Source: CAMQRS01 sp964370645 (GTDB lineage: Bacteria > Bacillota_I > Bacilli_A > Erysipelotrichales > Erysipelotrichaceae). Taken from it: a DNA stretch of 12,497 nucleotides. The stretch lies in NCBI GenBank assembly GCA_964370645.1, contig CAYJJS010000039.1, positions 1-12,497 of the forward strand, read 5' to 3'. Made by a program: the position numbers and the translations under genes. The notes beneath the pieces are model-generated. The model did no database searches and was not told where the DNA came from. It saw only the letters and a list, made by a program, of their open reading frames with translations. This document shows, one piece after another, positions 6,461 to 12,497 of the stretch. The stretch's first letter is position 1, and the number at the start of each line of letters is the position of its first letter.

Positions 6461-6489
6461 ATAATATAAGGAGTAAACGCTTACGTCAA
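6461..6489 (-). promoter_or_regulatory. Promoter of the SIS gene
   Basis: On the - strand TTGACG (6489-6484), a 17-base spacer and TATTAT (6466-6461) form a near-consensus sigma-A-type promoter (5/6 in each box), leaving a short leader before the ATG at 6433. Confidence 0.75.
6472..6485. promoter_or_regulatory. cre-like / LacI-family operator in the SIS promoter
   Basis: AGTAAACGCTTACG is centred on CG with GTAA/TTAC arms. Against the cre consensus TGWNANCGNTNWCA it misses only the two outermost bases. It fills the start of the promoter spacer and touches the -35 box, so bound CcpA or another LacI-family protein should block RNA polymerase. Which protein binds is inference. Confidence 0.6.
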
Positions 6490-6520
6490 GATATTATTTC
6501 ATTTGTTTTGTATGGAAATG

Positions 6521-6549
6521 TTGTACTTCAAGGATAAATGAAGTAAAAT
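6521..6549 (+). promoter_or_regulatory. Promoter of purD-purB
   Basis: TTGTAC (6521-6526), a 17-base spacer and TAAAAT (6544-6549) lie upstream of purD. The start point would be near 6556, giving a leader of only about 20 bases, so there is no room for a purine riboswitch. Confidence 0.6.
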
Positions 6550-6575
6550 GTATGTGTTAAAAATAGGAGGTCTTT

Positions 6576-7808
6576 ATGAAAGTATTAGTAATTGGGAAAG
6601 GTGGAAGAGAGCATGCTTTGGCTTATGCATCAGCGCGTAGCGAAAGTGTGAGTGAAGTATTTGCAGCACCTGGAAGCTATGGTATGAGTAAAGTTGCAAA
6701 ATGTGTAGACATTGCAGCAGATGATATTGAGGGGTTGGTTGCTTTTGCAAAACAAAACCAAATTGATCTTAGTATTGTAGGTCCAGAAGATGTATTGGCG
6801 TTAGGTATTGTAGATGCATTTCAAAAAGAGGGGTTAACCATCTTTGGTCCAAGCAAGGCAGCTGCGAAGGTGGAGTCGAGTAAAGACTTTGCAAAGCAAT
6901 TAATGGCCAAATACAACATCCCAACGGCAGATTATCAAACGTTCACTAATTTTGAGGATGCAAAGACTTATGTAGAACAACAAGGAGCTCCTATCGTGAT
7001 TAAGGAAGATGGATTGAAAGCTGGTAAAGGTGTGAGTGTAGCACAAACACTGGAAGAAGCAATCCATGCTTTAGAAATTGCATTCGCAATTGAAAATAAC
7101 CAAGTTGTGATTGAAGAATGTTTAGTTGGTTTTGAATTTTCATTAATGAGTTTTGTATGCGAAGATGTTGTTGTTGCAATGGAAATTGCACAAGATCATA
7201 AATGTGCATACGATGGAGATACTGGTCCAAACACAGGTGGTATGGGAGTATACTCTCCAGTAAAGAAAATTACACCTGAAATAGTGGAAGAGACAATGGA
7301 AAAAGTAATGCGCCCAATGGCGAAAGCTATGGTTGCTGAGGGTGTTCCATTTACTGGATTCTTATATGGTGGTCTGATGTTGACTGAGGATGGTGTTAAA
7401 ACCATAGAGTTTAACGCTCGTTTTGGTGATCCAGAAGCAGAGGTAATTTTACCAAGATTGCAAAGCGATTTCGCACAAACAATTTTACGTGTAATGAATA
7501 AAGAAGAAGTTACACTAGAATGGGATGATAAGGTTACTTTAGGTGTCGTGTTGGCAAGTGAAAACTATCCAGCATCTTCTACAAAAGGTGCCATCATTGA
7601 AGGTTTACAACAGGTTGAAAGTGAAGTGTTCCATATGGGAACAGCGCTACAAGATGGACATGTGATTAGCGATGGTGGTCGTGTGTTGATTGTAGTAAGT
7701 AGTGGTGATAGTATAGAGGAAGCGTATGAGAAAGCGTATGCGGATGTGAAGAAGATTCAATGTGATAAATTATTTTATCGTAATGATATTGGAAAGAAAG
7801 ATATGTAG
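6576..7808 (+). CDS. purD: Phosphoribosylamine-glycine ligase (GAR synthetase, 410 aa)
   Basis: Second step of de novo purine synthesis: joins 5-phosphoribosylamine and glycine with ATP to give GAR, in the cytoplasm. The N-domain starts MKVLVIGKGGREHAL (1-15) with the family GGREHA loop; VGPED is at 68-72. The ATP-grasp core (about 100-290) shows KEDGLKAGKGV (143-153), the AQDHKCAYDGDTGPNTGGMG stretch (205-224) and IEFNARFGDPEAE (277-289) with metal-binding residues. The C-terminal domain ends in YRNDIGKKDM, matching the usual RRDIG-type ending. Length is slightly short but normal. AGGAGG (6565-6570) precedes the ATG by five bases. purB follows after 12 bases, so they share a transcript. The other pur genes are not in the window, so the pathway is split across loci here. 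Confidence 0.96.
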   Translation: MKVLVIGKGGREHALAYASARSESVSEVFAAPGSYGMSKVAKCVDIAADDIEGLVAFAKQNQIDLSIVGPEDVLALGIVDAFQKEGLTIFGPSKAAAKVESSKDFAKQLMAKYNIPTADYQTFTNFEDAKTYVEQQGAPIVIKEDGLKAGKGVSVAQTLEEAIHALEIAFAIENNQVVIEECLVGFEFSLMSFVCEDVVVAMEIAQDHKCAYDGDTGPNTGGMGVYSPVKKITPEIVEETMEKVMRPMAKAMVAEGVPFTGFLYGGLMLTEDGVKTIEFNARFGDPEAEVILPRLQSDFAQTILRVMNKEEVTLEWDDKVTLGVVLASENYPASSTKGAIIEGLQQVESEVFHMGTALQDGHVISDGGRVLIVVSSGDSIEEAYEKAYADVKKIQCDKLFYRNDIGKKDM

Positions 7809-7820
7809 AGGGAGAACAAT

Positions 7821-9116
7821 ATGTTAAATAGATATTCAAGAGAAGAAATGCGCAATATTTGGAGTGAACAATCAAAATTTGAGGCTTGGTTAAAGGTTGA
7901 AATCCTTGCTTGTGAGGCCTGGAGTACACTTGGTGAAATTCCAAAGGAAGATGTACAAAAGTTATGGGATAATGCATCGTTTGATATCGATCGTATTTAT
8001 GAAATCGAAGAAGAAACACGTCATGATGTAGTTGCTTTTACAAGAGCGGTGAGTGAAACTTTAGGTGAAGAGAAGAAGTGGGTACATTATGGTCTTACTA
8101 GTACAGATGTTGTAGATACTGCTTATGGGTACTTATATAAACAAGCGAATGAAATTTTGTTGAAGGGAATGGAAACATTTTTAGAAACATTAAAAACACA
8201 AGCTTTACGTTATAAAGATGTTCCTTGTATGGGTAGAACACATGGTGTGCATGCGGAAATCACTGCATTTGGTCTTAAATTTGCATTATGGTATGCTGAA
8301 ATGCAAAGAAACTTACAACGTTTTAAAGACGCTTGTAGTGGTGTAGAAGCTGGAAAAATTAGTGGAGCAGTAGGGACGTTTGCAAATACTCCACCACAGG
8401 TACAAGATTATGTGTGTGAAAAGTTAGGCATTGAATCAAGTGCAATATCTACACAAACTTTACAAAGAGATCGTCATGCAGAATATTATGCGACACTTGC
8501 TTTGATTGCTACTTCTATTGAAAAAATGGCTACAGAAATACGTCACTTACAAAGAACGGAAGTGCGTGAGGCAGAAGAGTTCTTTAGAAAAGGGCAAAAA
8601 GGAAGTAGTGCTATGCCACATAAACGTAACCCAATTGGTAGTGAAAATATGAGTGGGTGTGCAAGAGTATTGCGTGGATACATGCTGAGTGCATATGAAA
8701 GTGTACCATTATGGCATGAAAGAGATATTTCACATTCTGCAGCTGAGCGTATCATTGCTCCAGATGCAACTGCTTTATTAGATTACATGTTAACGCGTTT
8801 CAATAATATTATTGCGAATCTAACTGTATTTGAAGATAATATGTTAGATAATATTAATAAAACGTTTGGAGTTATCTTCTCACAACGTTTTATGTTGAAA
8901 CTTGTAGAAAAAGGTTGGTCGAGAGAACAAGCGTATGATACTGTACAACCAAATGCTATGAAAGCATGGGAAAACAAAATTCCATTTAAACAATTAATGG
9001 AAGAAGATGCAAAAGTTAAGGAAACTTTAACACAAGAAGAGATTGATGCATGCTTCGATCCTACATATCAAATTCGCAATGTAGATGAAATCTTTAAAAG
9101 AGTTGGATTAATATAG
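7821..9116 (+). CDS. purB: Adenylosuccinate lyase (431 aa)
   Basis: Fumarase/aspartase superfamily lyase that releases fumarate from SAICAR in de novo purine synthesis and from adenylosuccinate in AMP synthesis. Visible motifs: H68 in EETRHDVVAF, H89 and TSTD in VHYGLTSTD (88-96), H141 in GRTHGVHAE (138-146), and the signature loop KGSSAMPHKRNPIGSEN (260-276) with the catalytic serine at 262/263. The histidine numbers 68, 89 and 141 and the total length equal those known for B. subtilis PurB. All active-site residues I can name are present. AGAGGGAGA (7807-7815) overlaps the purD stop and is five bases from the ATG, so it is co-translated with purD. A terminator follows. Confidence 0.97.
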   Translation: MLNRYSREEMRNIWSEQSKFEAWLKVEILACEAWSTLGEIPKEDVQKLWDNASFDIDRIYEIEEETRHDVVAFTRAVSETLGEEKKWVHYGLTSTDVVDTAYGYLYKQANEILLKGMETFLETLKTQALRYKDVPCMGRTHGVHAEITAFGLKFALWYAEMQRNLQRFKDACSGVEAGKISGAVGTFANTPPQVQDYVCEKLGIESSAISTQTLQRDRHAEYYATLALIATSIEKMATEIRHLQRTEVREAEEFFRKGQKGSSAMPHKRNPIGSENMSGCARVLRGYMLSAYESVPLWHERDISHSAAERIIAPDATALLDYMLTRFNNIIANLTVFEDNMLDNINKTFGVIFSQRFMLKLVEKGWSREQAYDTVQPNAMKAWENKIPFKQLMEEDAKVKETLTQEEIDACFDPTYQIRNVDEIFKRVGLI

Positions 9117-9118
9117 TT

Positions 9119-9145
9119 AAAAGCAGTGTGAAAACACTGTTTTTT
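9119..9145 (+). terminator. Terminator after purD-purB
   Basis: CAGTGT (9124-9129), GAAA tetraloop (9130-9133) and ACACTG (9134-9139) make a 6-bp stem, extendable by weak flanking pairs, followed by six T (9140-9145). Confidence 0.85.
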
Positions 9146-9146
9146 C

Positions 9147-9175
9147 TTGCTTAAATACGAAAAAAAAGGTACACT
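9147..9175 (+). promoter_or_regulatory. Likely promoter of ychF
   Basis: TTGCTT (9147-9152), 17 bases, then TACACT (9170-9175); 4/6 matches in each box. It lies between the purB terminator and the ychF ribosome site, where a promoter is required. Confidence 0.45.
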
Positions 9176-9201
9176 ATAACAGTTGAAAGAGAGTGATAAT
9201 T

Positions 9202-10302
9202 ATGCCATTAACAGCAGGAATTGTAGGATTACCAAATGTAGGTAAATCCACATTATTTAATGCAATAACAAAATCTCAAGTGGAAGCAGCAAACTATCCA
9301 TTTGCGACAATAGAACCAAACGTGGGTGTTGTAGAAGTACCAGATGCAAGAGTGGATCATCTAGTAGAAATTGTACAAACAAAAAAAGCAATCTATACGA
9401 CATTTGAATTTACAGATATCGCTGGATTAGTACGAGGAGCAAGCCAAGGAGAAGGGTTAGGAAATAAATTCTTAAGCAATATTCGATTGACGGATGCGAT
9501 TTGTCATGTTGTGCGTTGTTTTGATGATGATAATATTACACATGTGGATGGAAGTGTGGATCCAATTCGCGATATTGAGACCATCAATCTTGAATTAATC
9601 TTAGCGGATGAACAAAGTGTAGATAATCGTTTAAGTAAATTAGATCGTAAAGTAAAAGCTAGAGAAGCAGATGCTATTGTAGAACAGCAAATTCTTCAAA
9701 AAATAAAGGCAGTGTTAAGTCTTGCGAAGCCTGCACGTAGTGCAGATTTGAGTGATGATGAATTATTGGTAGTAAAAAACTTTCAGTTGCTTACTATTAA
9801 ACCGATGATTTATATTGCGAATATGAGTGAGGAAGAGATTGCTAGTCCTGAAGAAAACCAACACTACATGAAGGTAAAAGAACTTGCCGAGAGTGAAAAT
9901 AATGATGTTGTTGCAGTTTGTGCAAAAGTAGAGGAAGAATTAAGTGGATTGGAAGAGGAAGAAAAGCAAATCTTCTTAGATGACTTAGGTATCGTTGAGA
10001 GTGGATTAGACCAAGTAATCAAAGCAAGTTACCACATGTTGGACTTATGTACTTATTTTACAGCAGGAGTACAAGAAGTACGAGCTTGGACATTTCAAAA
10101 GGGAATGAAAGCACCACAATGTGCTGGAATCATCCATACTGACTTTGAACGTGGATTTATTCGTGCAGAAGTATATGCGTATGAAGCAATTCAAGAATTG
10201 GGTAGTGAACAAGCAGTGAAGGAAGCAGGTAAACTTCGTTTGGAAGGTAAAGAGTATATTGTGCAAGATGGAGATGTCATGCATTTTAGATTTAACGTTT
10301 AA
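9202..10302 (+). CDS. ychF: Redox-regulated ATPase YchF / Ola1 homologue (366 aa)
   Basis: Universal Obg-family P-loop ATPase that binds ribosomes and is linked to stress responses. The G domain starts with P-loop GLPNVGKST (9-17), followed by FTDIAGLVRGAS (70-81), in which a hydrophobic residue stands where Ras-like proteins have the catalytic glutamine (HAS-NTPase type). The specificity motif is NMSE (207-210) in place of NKxD, the known reason why YchF prefers ATP to GTP. A helical insert (about 125-200) and a C-terminal TGS domain (about 280-363) complete the family layout. I choose ATG 9202 because MPLTAGIVGLPN matches the usual family start, and an AAGAGAGTGAT ribosome site (9188-9198) precedes it; GTG 9193 lies inside that site. 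It has its own terminator. Confidence 0.96.
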   Translation: MPLTAGIVGLPNVGKSTLFNAITKSQVEAANYPFATIEPNVGVVEVPDARVDHLVEIVQTKKAIYTTFEFTDIAGLVRGASQGEGLGNKFLSNIRLTDAICHVVRCFDDDNITHVDGSVDPIRDIETINLELILADEQSVDNRLSKLDRKVKAREADAIVEQQILQKIKAVLSLAKPARSADLSDDELLVVKNFQLLTIKPMIYIANMSEEEIASPEENQHYMKVKELAESENNDVVAVCAKVEEELSGLEEEEKQIFLDDLGIVESGLDQVIKASYHMLDLCTYFTAGVQEVRAWTFQKGMKAPQCAGIIHTDFERGFIRAEVYAYEAIQELGSEQAVKEAGKLRLEGKEYIVQDGDVMHFRFNV

Positions 10303-10323
10303 GAACACGGATGTGTTCTTTTT
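10301..10323 (+). terminator. Terminator after ychF
   Basis: AAGAACAC (10301-10308), GGAT loop and GTGTTCTT (10313-10320) form an 8-bp stem overlapping the stop codon, with a short T run ending at 10323. Confidence 0.75.
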
Positions 10324-10368
10324 CATTATTTCGTGATGAGTTATACTTTTAAATGTAGAAAGATGTAG

Positions 10369-10374
10369 TATAAT
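10369..10374 (+). promoter_or_regulatory. -10 box of the mnmG promoter
   Basis: A perfect TATAAT 24 bases before the mnmG start, after the ychF terminator. The -35 region (ACTTTT near 10345-10350) is poor. Confidence 0.45.
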
Positions 10375-10397
10375 AGGAAGGCAAAGAAGGTGAAATT

Positions 10398-12242
10398 ATG
10401 ATAGATGTAATTGTTATTGGAGGAGGACATGCCGGTGTAGAGGCTGCATTGGCATCAGCTCGATTAAAAAAGAAGACAGTACTTTATACTTTAAGTATTG
10501 ATAATATCGCAAAAATGCCTTGTAATCCAAGTGTCGGAGGGCCTGCGAAAGGGATAGTCGTTCGAGAGATTGATGCACTTGGTGGAGAGATGGGTAGAGC
10601 AGCAGATGCAACGGCAATACAGTTTAAAATGTTGAATACTAATAAAGGACCTGGGGTGCAGTGTTTGCGCGTACAAAGTGATAAATTAGCCTATGCAAAG
10701 TATATGCAAGATAAGGTGCTACACACGAAACATCTAGAAGTGAGAGAGATGATGGTCTCTAAAATACTAGCAAAAGATAATAAAATTGTAGGTATTGAAC
10801 AGGCTGATGGAGTTATTGTAGAGGCGAAAGTAGTCATCATGACAACAGGTACTTACATGAGTGGGAAGATTTTGATTGGGCATGAAGCCATTGCTGCAGG
10901 TCCAGATCATGAACCAACAACAGACACACTGTCTCAATCATTGCGTGATTTAGGAATCGAAACATTCCGTTTGAAAACTGGAACACCTGCTAGAGTTAAA
11001 AGAGATAGTATTGATTTTTCTAAAACAGAGCTACAACCTGGAAGTGATATGTTTGTATCTTTTTCTTATGAGACAAAAGAAATATTACCACTAGAAAAAC
11101 AGGAACCATGTTATTTGACGTATACAAGCCCACTAACCCATGAAATCATCAACACGAACCTAGATAAAAGTGCTATGTATTCAGGACTAGTAGAAGGGGT
11201 AGGGCCGCGCTATTGTCCAAGTATCGAAGATAAACTTGTACGATTTGCAGATAAAGAACGTCACCAATTGTTTTTAGAACCAGAATCAAGAAGTTTAGAT
11301 ACGATATATGTGCAAGGATTTTCAACAAGTATGCCTTATGATATTCAGGAAAAGATGATTCATTCTTTACCAGGACTGGAACAAGCAGAAATTGAAATTT
11401 ATGCATATGCCATTGAGTATGATGCGATAGATCCATTACAAATGAAAGTCACATTTGAAAATAAAAAAATCGAAAATTTATATACTGCTGGACAAATCAA
11501 TGGGACAAGTGGATATGAAGAAGCTGCAGGTCAAGGTTTGTTGGCTGCAATCAATGCGTGTTTAAAACTAGATGGTAAAGATCCATTTGTATTGCGTAGA
11601 GATGAAGCCTATTTAGGTGTATTGGTGGATGATTTATGTAGTAAAGGTACTAAGGAACCATATCGCTTATTGACAAGTAGAAGTGAATATCGATTGTTGT
11701 TAAGACATGACAATGCGGATCAAAGAGTAAGTGAATATGGGTATAAAATAGGATTGTTGGATGCAACACGCTATCAATCTTACTTACAAAAAATGAAAGA
11801 TATTGATATGTATAAAAAACAACTTAGTGAGATACGCTTCACTATGAAAAGTGATATCAATACTTATTTACATGATATTGGATATACAACGCTAAGTGAA
11901 GGGATCAGTGCCCTAGATTTGTTGAAAAGACCAAGAGTAAGTATCGCGGGAATGTCTGCATACACGAATTTAGAAATAAAAGAGGATGTTGCACAGGCAA
12001 TTGAAATTGATGTAAAGTATGAAGGATATATTAGTAAAGCAAAAAAAGAAGCAGAAAAATTACAGAGTATGGATGCTTTGAAAATACCAGTTTCAATAGA
12101 TTATGATGAAATAGATAACTTATCATTGGAAGCGCATCAGAAATTAAAACAAGTGCGACCAGTCACGTTAGGACAAGCAAGTCGCATTAGTGGGGTAAGC
12201 CCTGCAGATATTGCAGTACTTGCAATGATTTTGAAAAAATAA
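10398..12242 (+). CDS. mnmG: tRNA uridine-5-carboxymethylaminomethyl(34) synthesis enzyme MnmG (614 aa)
   Basis: FAD-dependent partner of MnmE (GidA) that installs the (carboxymethyl)aminomethyl group on wobble uridine 34 of several tRNAs. The FAD fold starts VIVIGGGHAGVEAA (4-17). CNPSVGGPAKG (42-52) and EIDALGGEMGRAAD (57-70) are the first signature, with C42 equivalent to the conserved active-site cysteine. RYCPSIEDK (271-279) holds the second, C273, matching E. coli C277. NGTSGYEEAAGQG (368-380) is the second signature, and TSRSEYRLLLRHDNAD (426-441) begins the C-terminal tRNA/MnmE-binding half. Length is normal, and all key residues are present. AGAAGGTGA (10385-10393) precedes ATG 10398. 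mnmE and rsmG, frequent neighbours, are absent: ychF lies upstream, and a terminator plus a likely insertion element lie downstream. Confidence 0.97.
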   Translation: MIDVIVIGGGHAGVEAALASARLKKKTVLYTLSIDNIAKMPCNPSVGGPAKGIVVREIDALGGEMGRAADATAIQFKMLNTNKGPGVQCLRVQSDKLAYAKYMQDKVLHTKHLEVREMMVSKILAKDNKIVGIEQADGVIVEAKVVIMTTGTYMSGKILIGHEAIAAGPDHEPTTDTLSQSLRDLGIETFRLKTGTPARVKRDSIDFSKTELQPGSDMFVSFSYETKEILPLEKQEPCYLTYTSPLTHEIINTNLDKSAMYSGLVEGVGPRYCPSIEDKLVRFADKERHQLFLEPESRSLDTIYVQGFSTSMPYDIQEKMIHSLPGLEQAEIEIYAYAIEYDAIDPLQMKVTFENKKIENLYTAGQINGTSGYEEAAGQGLLAAINACLKLDGKDPFVLRRDEAYLGVLVDDLCSKGTKEPYRLLTSRSEYRLLLRHDNADQRVSEYGYKIGLLDATRYQSYLQKMKDIDMYKKQLSEIRFTMKSDINTYLHDIGYTTLSEGISALDLLKRPRVSIAGMSAYTNLEIKEDVAQAIEIDVKYEGYISKAKKEAEKLQSMDALKIPVSIDYDEIDNLSLEAHQKLKQVRPVTLGQASRISGVSPADIAVLAMILKK

Positions 12243-12243
12243 A

Positions 12244-12273
12244 CATAAAAAAGATGAACTTATGTAGGAAGAG
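12244..12273 (+). repeat. Direct repeat copy 1 (terminator 5' arm plus loop)
   Basis: CATA-run, then GATGAAC and the loop up to base 12273. The last 18 bases (GAACTTATGTAGGAAGAG, 12256-12273) are identical to 12425-12442. The whole unit differs from copy 2 by A-run length and one base (GAT/GAA). Confidence 0.85.
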
Positions 12274-12287
12274 CGTTCATCTTTTTT
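12247..12287. terminator. Terminator after mnmG, also usable from the - strand
   Basis: AAAAAAGATGAAC (12247-12259) and GTTCATCTTTTTT (12275-12287) make a perfect 13-bp stem with a 15-base loop. The A and T ends are symmetrical, so it can stop mnmG transcripts and also anything started by the - strand promoter at 12335-12363. Part of its loop recurs at 12425-12442. Confidence 0.85.
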
Positions 12288-12307
12288 ATATGTTGTTGTT
12301 AAGGAGT

Positions 12308-12327
12308 GTTAGTTTGTCATAACTAAC
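12308..12327. promoter_or_regulatory. Operator-like palindrome at the orphan promoter
   Basis: GTTAGTT (12308-12314), TGTCAT and AACTAAC (12321-12327) form a 20-bp inverted repeat with perfect 7-bp arms. It starts at the predicted transcription start of the - strand promoter (about 12328), the usual place for a repressor site of MarR or TetR size. The regulator is unknown. Confidence 0.55.
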
Positions 12328-12334
12328 TATTTAC

Positions 12335-12363
12335 ATAATACATGATGTTTTTACTATTGTCAA
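12335..12363 (-). promoter_or_regulatory. Consensus - strand promoter with no gene behind it
   Basis: On the - strand TTGACA (12363-12358) is a perfect -35, followed by exactly 17 bases and TATTAT (12340-12335, 5/6). Transcription would start near 12328 and reach the bidirectional terminator at 12287-12247, giving an RNA of about 80 bases with no significant ORF. Confidence 0.65.
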
Positions 12364-12410
12364 CACAAAAAGTTAGTTTTGTTTAACTTTTTTAATTTGA
12401 GTTATTTTAG

Positions 12411-12442
12411 CATAAAAAAAAGAAGAACTTATGTAGGAAGAG
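12411..12442 (+). repeat. Direct repeat copy 2, apparently a broken terminator
   Basis: CATA-run, then GAAGAAC and the same loop as copy 1, but the expected 3' arm (GTTCTTC plus T run) is missing. A sequence resembling an IS3-family end begins two bases later. Confidence 0.75.
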
Positions 12443-12443
12443 T

Positions 12444-12497
12444 TGAACTGAACCCCATTTATTGGAGAAGTTGAATTAAGCTAAGTGAAAGGATTGA
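12444..12497 (+). mobile_element. Probable left terminus of an IS3-family (IS150-like) element, partial
   Basis: TGAACTGAACCCC (12444-12456) followed by ATTTATTGGAGAAGTT resembles the terminal inverted repeats of IS3-family elements of the IS150 group, which typically begin TG-x-ACTG-x-CCCC and continue with a TTGGA word. An AAAGGATTG near the edge could be the ribosome site of orfA. No transposase codons are visible before the window ends, so this rests on terminus resemblance only. Confidence 0.5.

Larger units (their letters stand above)
12288..12410. other. Intergenic region without a gene, holding regulatory structure
   Basis: No ORF worth calling on either strand. It holds the - strand promoter and palindrome listed separately, and an AT-rich hairpin AAAAAGTTA (12367-12375) / TAACTTTTT (12384-12392), whose GTTAGTT half (12372-12378) repeats the palindrome half-site. 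Confidence 0.7.

Noticed and set aside
6490..6575. Purine riboswitch upstream of purD
   Set aside because: The leader after the predicted promoter is about 20 bases and no aptamer-like structure is present.
7246..7255. GAGTATACTC palindrome in purD
   Set aside because: Only 10 bp, and it encodes the conserved GVYSP stretch of PurD, so chance is a sufficient explanation.
7666..8019. - strand ORF of 117 codons across the purD/purB junction
   Set aside because: Opposite to two clear enzymes; its His/Tyr/Leu-rich composition is typical of a shadow reading frame.
9119..10397. Replication origin near ychF/mnmG
   Set aside because: Gene neighbourhood is suggestive in Bacillota, but I noticed no DnaA-box cluster or AT-rich unwinding element.
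12289..12330. Very short ORFs on both strands in the right-hand intergenic region
   Set aside because: Ten codons or fewer, with no convincing ribosome site or conserved feature.
12247..12442. CRISPR-like repeat pair
   Set aside because: Only two copies separated by about 150 bases, one of them a terminator; no array spacing.

Overview
The window is AT-rich with tightly packed genes, strong AGGAGG-type ribosome binding sites, short U-tract hairpin terminators and consensus promoters of the vegetative sigma factor type. Together with the gene families (RpiR regulators, PTS EIIA of the glucose type, a 431-residue PurB whose catalytic histidine numbers match Bacillus subtilis, a SAMHD1/YwfO-like HD protein) this points to a low-GC Bacillota, plausibly Erysipelotrichia-like. 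That placement is inference from gene content and style, not a database match.

Left part (1-2240, + strand): the tail of a family 4 glycosidase (probably 6-phospho-alpha-glucosidase), a stand-alone EIIA of the glucose/maltose PTS type, a terminator, then two overlapping RpiR-family regulators. This looks like the regulatory and catalytic end of an alpha-glucoside/maltose PTS locus. It closes with a terminator shared with a convergent Gfo/Idh/MocA oxidoreductase on the - strand (2239-3228).

Middle (3229-6575): an AT-rich divergent promoter region, then a + strand pair 10 bases apart, a DUF2974/Mbeg1-like lipase-fold hydrolase and an HD-domain phosphohydrolase of the SAMHD1/YwfO type. Next is a bidirectional terminator and a convergent - strand UPF0309-type SIS-domain sugar-phosphate protein. 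The SIS gene has a near-consensus promoter with a CcpA/LacI-type operator in its spacer.

Right part (6576-12242, + strand): purD and purB (12-base gap, one promoter), the translation-associated ATPase ychF, and mnmG (tRNA wobble uridine modification). ychF and mnmG each have their own promoter and terminator. These are housekeeping genes. The ychF and mnmG neighbourhood is often origin-proximal in Bacillota, though no DnaA boxes were noticed here.

Right edge (12243-12497): no gene, but the densest unexplained structure in the window. It holds a bidirectional terminator with a 15-base loop, a consensus - strand promoter with no gene behind it, a 20-bp palindrome sitting at that promoter's predicted start point, a second copy of the terminator 5' arm and loop, and directly after it what looks like the terminus of an IS3-family element running off the window. 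I see no clear new multi-gene system. The best leads are this orphan transcription unit with a disrupted terminator copy, the operator in the SIS promoter, the tandem RpiR pair with one degenerate SIS site, and a small set of unusually strong intragenic inverted repeats.
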